From Methanosarcina sp. (GTDB lineage Archaea > Halobacteriota > Methanosarcinia > Methanosarcinales > Methanosarcinaceae), in assembly GCA_013331265.1 (NCBI GenBank), contig DUGS01000123.1, positions 2,015 through 20,266 of the forward strand: 18,252 nt of DNA. The letters are read 5' to 3'. Positions within the stretch are counted from its first letter, which is position 1. Every line of letters begins with the position of its first letter. Position numbers and translations under genes: made by a program. The notes beneath the pieces are model-generated. The model did no database searches, was not told the DNA's origin, and was given only the letters and a program-made list of their open reading frames with translations. Shown here piece after piece: positions 14,277-18,252 of this stretch.

Positions 14277-15539
14277 ATGGCAAACGATATTAATGGAAAT
14301 AGAGGCGGACAGACAGATAGCCCCGGTAGAAAGAGCAAGGCTGATAAGACAGGCAAGTCAGATAGAGCAGCCAAATTAGGTAAAACCGGTAAGAAAGGCG
14401 AGACGGGCAGGAAATGTACAGGCAGGGTAGATAAAGCCGGTGAGACAGTCTATGACCGCCTGAATAAAGCCCTGAAACCATATGAAAAAACTCTTGAGAA
14501 AAACCCTGATGATGCAGCAGCCTGGGCAGGGAAAGCATCAGTATTTCTAAAGCACAGGATGTATAAGGATTCCCTGAAAGCCTTTGAAAAAGCACTTGAG
14601 ATAGAACCCGAAAAAACTGCCTACCTTTATGAAAAAGGTTTTGTTCTTTTGCAGCTCAATAGGGATGAAGCTGCCCTGAAGGTTTTTGACAGGCTGCTTG
14701 AAATAAAGCCGAACAGCGACAAAGCCTGGAACCTGAAAACCTCAGTCCTCTGCAGACTCGGGCAGCATGAAAAAGCCCTTGAAACTTCTGAAAAAGCTCT
14801 TAAAATCAATCCCAGGCTTGCAGGCGCATGGCACGCAAAAGGAACTGTCCTTGCTGACCTTGGCAGATATGAAGAAGCTATACAGGCTTACGACTCTGCT
14901 CTCAAAATAAAACCAAACCTGGCTAGAGCCTGGGATGGTAAAGGCTTTGCCCTCTACAACCTGGACAGGTCAGTTGAAGCCATAATAGCCTACGACTCTG
15001 CTCTCAAAATAAACCCTGACAATGCAAAGACATGGGTCGGAAAAGCAATGGTACACATCAAGCTCGGCAAATACAAAAAAGCCCTTGAGCCCTGCAATAA
15101 AGCTATCTCAATAAAGCCCGATTCTGCTGATGCCTGGTACTGTAAAGGTCTTGCCCTTTCGGGGTTGGATAAGGATGAAGAGGCACTTGGAGCCCTTGAA
15201 AGAGCCCTCAGGATCAATCCGGAATACGCCGATGCCCGGAAAGCCAGAAACGCCGTAACCTCCAAACTCGGAATCGACCTCGATGAAAAGGAAGAAGAAA
15301 TGGAAGAAGAAAAGCCGAAAGTAAGAAGGAGCGTCTGGACAAGGAAAGAGCCAACCAGTGAGAAAGCAAAGAAGACAAGAGAGCAGGGACGAGAGCGTGG
15401 AGGAGAAGGGACAAAGAGGAGCGAAAGGGCGGGAAAATATCAAAAGAAAAGTGATCCTGGGAAAATGGGGGATCAAAAAAGAGAGCAAAGAGGCAAAGTA
15501 GCCCGGAAAAATATAAGGGCAGAAAGAGAAAAGAAGTAA
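14277..15539 (+). CDS. TPR-repeat protein with charged low-complexity ends
   Basis: A protein-protein interaction scaffold by fold; partner unknown. 420 residues from the ATG at 14277 (gggacc upstream). Residues 1-58 are G/K/T/D-rich low complexity (GKTGKKGETGRK). Then come seven TPR units of exactly 34 residues (about 79-316), marked by the A-W at 83, 151, 185, 219, 253 and 287 and by ALKINP-type ends, and a partial eighth. The tail (about 334-420) is highly charged: first E-rich, then K/R/E/G-rich, ending REKK; likely disordered and possibly nucleic-acid-binding. A 23-base stretch is identical at 14889-14911 and 14991-15013, exactly 102 bases apart, so repeats are still being homogenised. 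An in-frame GTG at 14217 with aagggg upstream could add 20 residues; I prefer the ATG. No signal peptide or TM segment. Confidence 0.85.
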   Translation: MANDINGNRGGQTDSPGRKSKADKTGKSDRAAKLGKTGKKGETGRKCTGRVDKAGETVYDRLNKALKPYEKTLEKNPDDAAAWAGKASVFLKHRMYKDSLKAFEKALEIEPEKTAYLYEKGFVLLQLNRDEAALKVFDRLLEIKPNSDKAWNLKTSVLCRLGQHEKALETSEKALKINPRLAGAWHAKGTVLADLGRYEEAIQAYDSALKIKPNLARAWDGKGFALYNLDRSVEAIIAYDSALKINPDNAKTWVGKAMVHIKLGKYKKALEPCNKAISIKPDSADAWYCKGLALSGLDKDEEALGALERALRINPEYADARKARNAVTSKLGIDLDEKEEEMEEEKPKVRRSVWTRKEPTSEKAKKTREQGRERGGEGTKRSERAGKYQKKSDPGKMGDQKREQRGKVARKNIRAEREKK

Positions 15540-15557
15540 TCATATGTTTGTATCGTG

Positions 15558-15631
15558 TGGTTAGACGCTCAACCAGTTGTATATAAGCTTCTGGTTAGAT
15601 AATTAACCACATCTTTATAAATAACTGGTTA
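15558..15631 (+). promoter_or_regulatory. Duplicated 34-bp operator/TATA module
   Basis: tggtta occurs at 15558, 15592 and 15626, exactly 34 bp apart, and its inverted partner (c/t)aacca at 15570 and 15604, also 34 bp apart. The first two modules contain tggtta-N6-(c/t)aacca followed at the same distance by a TATA-like box (gtatataagc at 15579; tttataaata at 15614). The two units match at 22 of 34 bases, with conservation concentrated in these elements. It looks like a tandem-duplicated, operator-controlled archaeal promoter reading rightward. Confidence 0.5.
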
Positions 15632-15644
15632 ATCTGCTTTTAAA

Positions 15645-15824
15645 ATGGAAGTAATTAGTAGCGAATTTCTATATTTATGCCATGCCCTAGTTTTTCCTTT
15701 AGATGGGTTTTTATATTTTGAAGTATCTTCATCCAAAAAAATTGGTCTAATATTACAGGTTGCAACAATTATTCGATTATCTGGAAGGCGATGTTATGAT
15801 TCAAAACGTGACTCAAATGTGTGA
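15645..15824 (+). CDS. Possible leaderless 59-residue ORF
   Basis: An ATG at 15645 lies about 22-31 bases downstream of the TATA-like box at 15614-15623, close to the expected transcription start, so a leaderless message would begin at or near it. The frame runs 59 codons (starts MEVISSEFLYLCHALVF, ends RRCYDSKRDSNV) to TGA 15822-15824 and overlaps the start of the next frame. It has no ribosome site, no recognised domain and unremarkable composition. It may well be chance; it is listed because of its position at the duplicated promoter. Confidence 0.2.
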   Translation: MEVISSEFLYLCHALVFPLDGFLYFEVSSSKKIGLILQVATIIRLSGRRCYDSKRDSNV

Positions 15825-16143
15825 AGCGACCCGCTCGGAGGCAAATCCTTTAAGGCATGGAATAAGTATTCTGCTAAGCACTTTTAAAGACATAGAATTT
15901 AATAAGCCTCTGTACTGCTTCACTCTACCAGGCCTCATTCTTATGGCAGGTGGGCTGTATATGGCCCTTAATCTTGTACAAACTTCTGATCCTGGCGGAA
16001 GCGTTGGTTTCGAGTCTGCTGTAGGGATATTTTTGCTGACTCTCGTCGGGATCTTTATGTCTTTTACCGGAATTCTGCTGCATTCAATAACTGGTTTGAT
16101 CAAATATAAAAAAATAAATATTGAGAGCTTGCAAATCCGGTAA
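15796..16143 (+). pseudogene. Orphan C-terminal membrane part of a family-2 glycosyltransferase-like protein
   Basis: 115 residues from the ATG at 15796 (ggaaggcg upstream; the TTG at 15760 has no ribosome site). The sequence NPLRHGISILLSTFKDIEFN then KPLYCFTLPGLILMAGGLYM resembles, from memory, the membrane C-terminus that follows the catalytic domain in archaeal dolichyl-phosphate-type GT-A glycosyltransferases. Two TM helices are clear (about 38-62 and 72-102, the second ending GILLHSITGLIKYKK). The GT-A catalytic domain, with its DxD motif, is absent upstream, so this is either a truncated gene remnant or a stand-alone two-helix membrane protein that kept its own start. Surrounding decay and mobile elements favour a remnant. 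Moderate confidence in the family, lower in whether it is expressed. Confidence 0.5.
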
Positions 16144-16207
16144 GGAAGATCCGGAGACCTTAAACAAAAAAAATACTGAAGACACTGAACATATGTAATA
16201 AGCTGCA

Positions 16208-16350
16208 AAATTATAATTTTTCCAATCCTTTTTCTCAAAATTGGCAGTGCACCACAAATTCCATTTTTTATCTTCAAGCCCTTTGTTTTTTACATATTCT
16301 TCAAAACTCCTGCACCGTTCCTGAGGTGAGGAATTTAAATATTCATGCTT
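16208..16350 (-). pseudogene. Remnant reading frame, unidentified
   Basis: On the minus strand a frame without stops reads KHEYLNSSPQERCRSFEEYV, then KNKGLEDKKWNLWCTANFEK and KDWKNYNF. Composition and W/N/K pattern look like a real protein rather than chance DNA, but a TAA precedes it directly and it has no start codon or ribosome site. Downstream it runs into the antisense of the glycosyltransferase-like fragment. I interpret it as the decayed end of a gene; the family is not recognised. Confidence 0.3.
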
Positions 16351-16375
16351 TTAGTGAGCTCTGGTTGTGGACTGA

Positions 16376-16463
16376 CTAGTGTCGCATCAACAGTAAAATG
16401 TCGCATATAGTCGATTACAACTATTCAGAATCCTTTAATCCTTGAGGATTAACGCGACACTAG
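16376..16463. mobile_element. 88-bp MITE-like element with 15-bp terminal inverted repeats
   Basis: The ends ctagtgtcgc (16376-16385) and gcgacactag (16454-16463) are perfect inverted repeats; extending inward to 15 bp gives 13 matches. A further tgtcgcat copy lies inside (about 16400-16407), and an internal stem (aatcct/aggatt) would help the whole element fold into one hairpin. There is no coding capacity. The outer CTAG is palindromic, so it may be part of the ends or a 4-bp target duplication. Size and ends fit a miniature inverted-repeat transposable element mobilised by a transposase elsewhere. Confidence 0.55.
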
Positions 16464-16578
16464 CACTTTTCCAAGCTATACCGCCACCTTTAGTTGGAGT
16501 AGAAAAACCTGCTTATACTTTTTCAATTTTGGCTTTGGGCATAGCTCAAAAATCGTTCAGGATTGAAACAATGACAAT

Positions 16579-17208
16579 TTACTGAACGAGTCCTTTTTTA
16601 TTGCTTGAATATCCAGTCCGGTTAACTACATTAACCATGCTCAAAAAATTTGTACCCGCTTGCTTCAACTTTCCTCTTACAGAATAGCCATACCTTTCGT
16701 ATAACCGTAGAGCTTCTTTGTTCTCGGGTTTAACAATCAATGAGGTCTTGGAAATTCCAAGTTTATGAGATTTGAGGGTTGCTGCCTTTAGCAATCTGCT
16801 CCCAACCCCACAGGACCTGTACTGTGGATAAACGGCAAGTGAATCTATATAATATTCCCCAGGTTCTGCCTCTTTTGTTTTCAACATGGGAATTACTTTT
16901 CTGTGATAATCCGCGGTATTGGATTTATAAAATGTTGGGAGTTTTTCTACCAATAATTTATTCAAACGTGTAAAATTGTCTGAGGGAAACGACAAAACCA
17001 AACCTGCTATACCATTACGCCCCTCGGCGACATATATATTTTGATAGCTCAAAATATTATCAGGCTGCTTATAGAACTTTTTAACAACTTCTTGCACAGC
17101 CTTCCGATTAGTAGAACCCGCCAGCACATGAGCACATTCTCCCCAGGCCATACAGATTAATTCTGCCGCTTCATCTGCATCTTCAATTCTGGCCTGTCGA
17201 ATAAACAC
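16579..17208 (-). CDS. GNAT-family N-acetyltransferase
   Basis: Transfers an acetyl group from acetyl-CoA to an amine; substrate unknown. The product is 209 residues with one GNAT domain. It starts FIRQARIEDADEAAELI, the usual beta1-alpha1. Motif A is YYIDSLAVYPQYRSCGVGSR with the pyrophosphate-binding R-x-x-G-x-G, and motif B is NKEALRLYERYGY followed by a beta strand. Residues around 45-110 form an insert typical of the larger GNATs. I chose GTG at 17208 because ggaggt ends nine bases upstream; the TTG at 17217 directly abuts that site and the nearby ATG is out of frame. The upstream region is extremely AT-rich. Flanked by mobile-element remnants on both sides, so it may be accessory. Confidence 0.85.
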   Translation of the reverse strand: MFIRQARIEDADEAAELICMAWGECAHVLAGSTNRKAVQEVVKKFYKQPDNILSYQNIYVAEGRNGIAGLVLSFPSDNFTRLNKLLVEKLPTFYKSNTADYHRKVIPMLKTKEAEPGEYYIDSLAVYPQYRSCGVGSRLLKAATLKSHKLGISKTSLIVKPENKEALRLYERYGYSVRGKLKQAGTNFLSMVNVVNRTGYSSNKKGLVQ

Positions 17209-17469
17209 ATTTATCAAACCTCCATTAATAAAGATAATAATAGAATATTTATTATATAATTTATATAGTATTATTTAGTACATTATTTTTATTGCTTTAC
17301 TTACATATAATTAATAATTAATGAGCCCATCCCAAAAACAATTTTACTTCGACATTAGTAAAGGTTTTAGAACTATTTTTCTATAATCAGAAACTCGATT
17401 GAGAATTCCAAATTCAGAGAAGTAAGTTTGAATTTTTGAGATCAGCTTCCGGATCAGCTCATAATTATC

Positions 17470-17886
17470 TCACCTGCTGTTTTTTAAATTTTGAAGAATG
17501 ACCCAGACCTGTTTGTGGCTGTATTCTACATTAAACTCTTGAAAAATCAGGTCTTGCACTTCTCGAACTAGCCAATCATCTCGTTCTTTAAGCATCTCCT
17601 TTAATTGTGCTTTCTGGAGGTCTGAGAGTTTTGAGGGGCATCCACCTCTAAATTGAGGGATCAGGCCTTTGTAACCCTGAGAGTTCCATCTCTGTTGCCA
17701 AAGGTTTCCATTGCTTCTGGAGACTCCCACAATACTTGAGGCCTCTTTAACACTTTTGCCTTCATAACGGGCTTTGATAAATATGAGACGTTGGACAACT
17801 CGAGAATTCTTCTCAGATTTGATCATTTGAACAAGTTTGTCATAACTTAAATGACGGATTAAAGGAATCTGTTCAGGTTTGGACAC
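17470..17886 (-). pseudogene. IS630-type transposase, N-terminal DNA-binding part only
   Basis: 138 residues comprising the helix-turn-helix/winged-helix part of an IS630/Tc1-like transposase: the first HTH VKEASSIVGVSRSNGNLWQQ (46-65), the linker GYKGLIPQFRGGCPSKLS, and a second helical domain ending EFNVEYSHKQVWVILQNL. In full-length members this last helix is followed by a DDE catalytic domain of about 150-200 residues; here the frame ends at KNSR and no DDE motifs are visible in the next 250 bp on the minus strand, where the GNAT gene starts. Start is GTG at 17886 with no strong ribosome site. It is either a truncated IS copy or the first frame of a two-ORF IS whose second half was lost. 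As it stands it cannot transpose. Confidence 0.75.
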
Positions 17887-18252
17887 ACCCAGATAATATT
17901 ACATGTATGTATTAAAGTTTGCGTAAGCAACTACAAGGTTTGCTTCCAAAATTACAGTGTCATGATGTTTTTTCAAAACTAGGCGACTATGTTTTAATTA
18001 TTATTTTTATGGAATTTGCTTTTTAATCCATGCGAATTACAAAACTTATGATACGATTGTATGTAGTGGACAAGACAGCCGAATAAGGAGCTGGTGAACT
18101 CGTTGTGCTCGATATTCCTGTTTATATTCCATTTATAACTCCTTTCTAATGCTTTGGTCGTCCACCTTTACATGGTTGATATTTTTGAAAAATTCCAGTT
18201 TCGGATATCTGAATAATATCAACCTGATAATATTAACCTGATAATATCAACC
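17887..18252. other. Gene-poor right end with relic-like sequence
   Basis: No supported gene. A 28-codon minus-strand ORF (18046-18132, starts MEYKQEYRAQ) has an ideal aaggag six bases before its ATG but no other support. The terminal repeats are listed separately. Confidence 0.4.
18213..18252. repeat. 14-bp tandem repeat running off the window end
   Basis: ataatatcaacctg (18213-18226), ataatattaacctg (18227-18240) and ataatatcaacc (18241-18252, cut by the window) lie head to tail. An inverted copy, ggttgatatt, occurs at 18174-18183. Number of copies beyond the edge is unknown. Confidence 0.7.

Noticed and set aside
18046..18132. 28-codon minus-strand ORF with aaggag six bases upstream
   Set aside because: Good ribosome site only; too short, no recognisable sequence and no neighbouring gene to support it.

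Overview
The window looks like chromosomal DNA from a Methanosarcina-type methanogenic archaeon. The basis is an A-type flavoprotein, archaeal TATA-type promoters, an AT-rich background with long intergenic gaps, GGAGG-type ribosome binding sites, and a remnant that resembles a methanosarcinal glycosyltransferase. This is inference from gene content and style; no species marker (rRNA, mcr) is present.

Left part (1-9.5 kb) is ordinary metabolism and transport. It holds a frame-broken YbjQ-family tail, a long-form glutamine synthetase (minus) divergent from an FprA-type diiron flavoprotein (plus), an APC amino-acid permease, a fold-III PLP decarboxylase of the ornithine/lysine group, a membrane protein with repeated TM modules of the MscS-associated type (minus), and a divergent CorA Mg2+ channel. 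The two divergent intergenic regions carry well-formed palindromes that are good operator candidates. A GC-rich 10-bp-stem hairpin sits between the convergent decarboxylase and membrane-protein genes.

Middle part (9.68-13.62 kb) is the most unusual. Four consecutive plus-strand paralogs encode soluble, all-helical proteins built from an exact 23-residue repeat, with eight indel-free units in a row in the first one. They share a homologous 54-55-residue N-terminal cap, and three of them share a C-terminal cap. I do not recognise the family. The first gene has no AUG at the homologous start: that codon is AUU, with a decoy out-of-frame AUG just upstream. The fourth appears to start at UUG. A TPR protein with seven exact 34-residue units and long charged tails follows (14.28-15.54 kb), so the whole 6-kb block encodes alpha-solenoid repeat proteins.

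Right part (15.54-18.25 kb) is decayed and mobile-element-rich. It contains a duplicated 34-bp operator/TATA module, an orphan C-terminal membrane piece resembling a family-2 glycosyltransferase, a remnant reading frame on the other strand, an 88-bp MITE-like element with 15-bp inverted ends, a GNAT acetyltransferase, an IS630-type transposase cut off before its catalytic domain, and a 14-bp tandem repeat running off the window end. No rRNA, tRNA or CRISPR array was seen.
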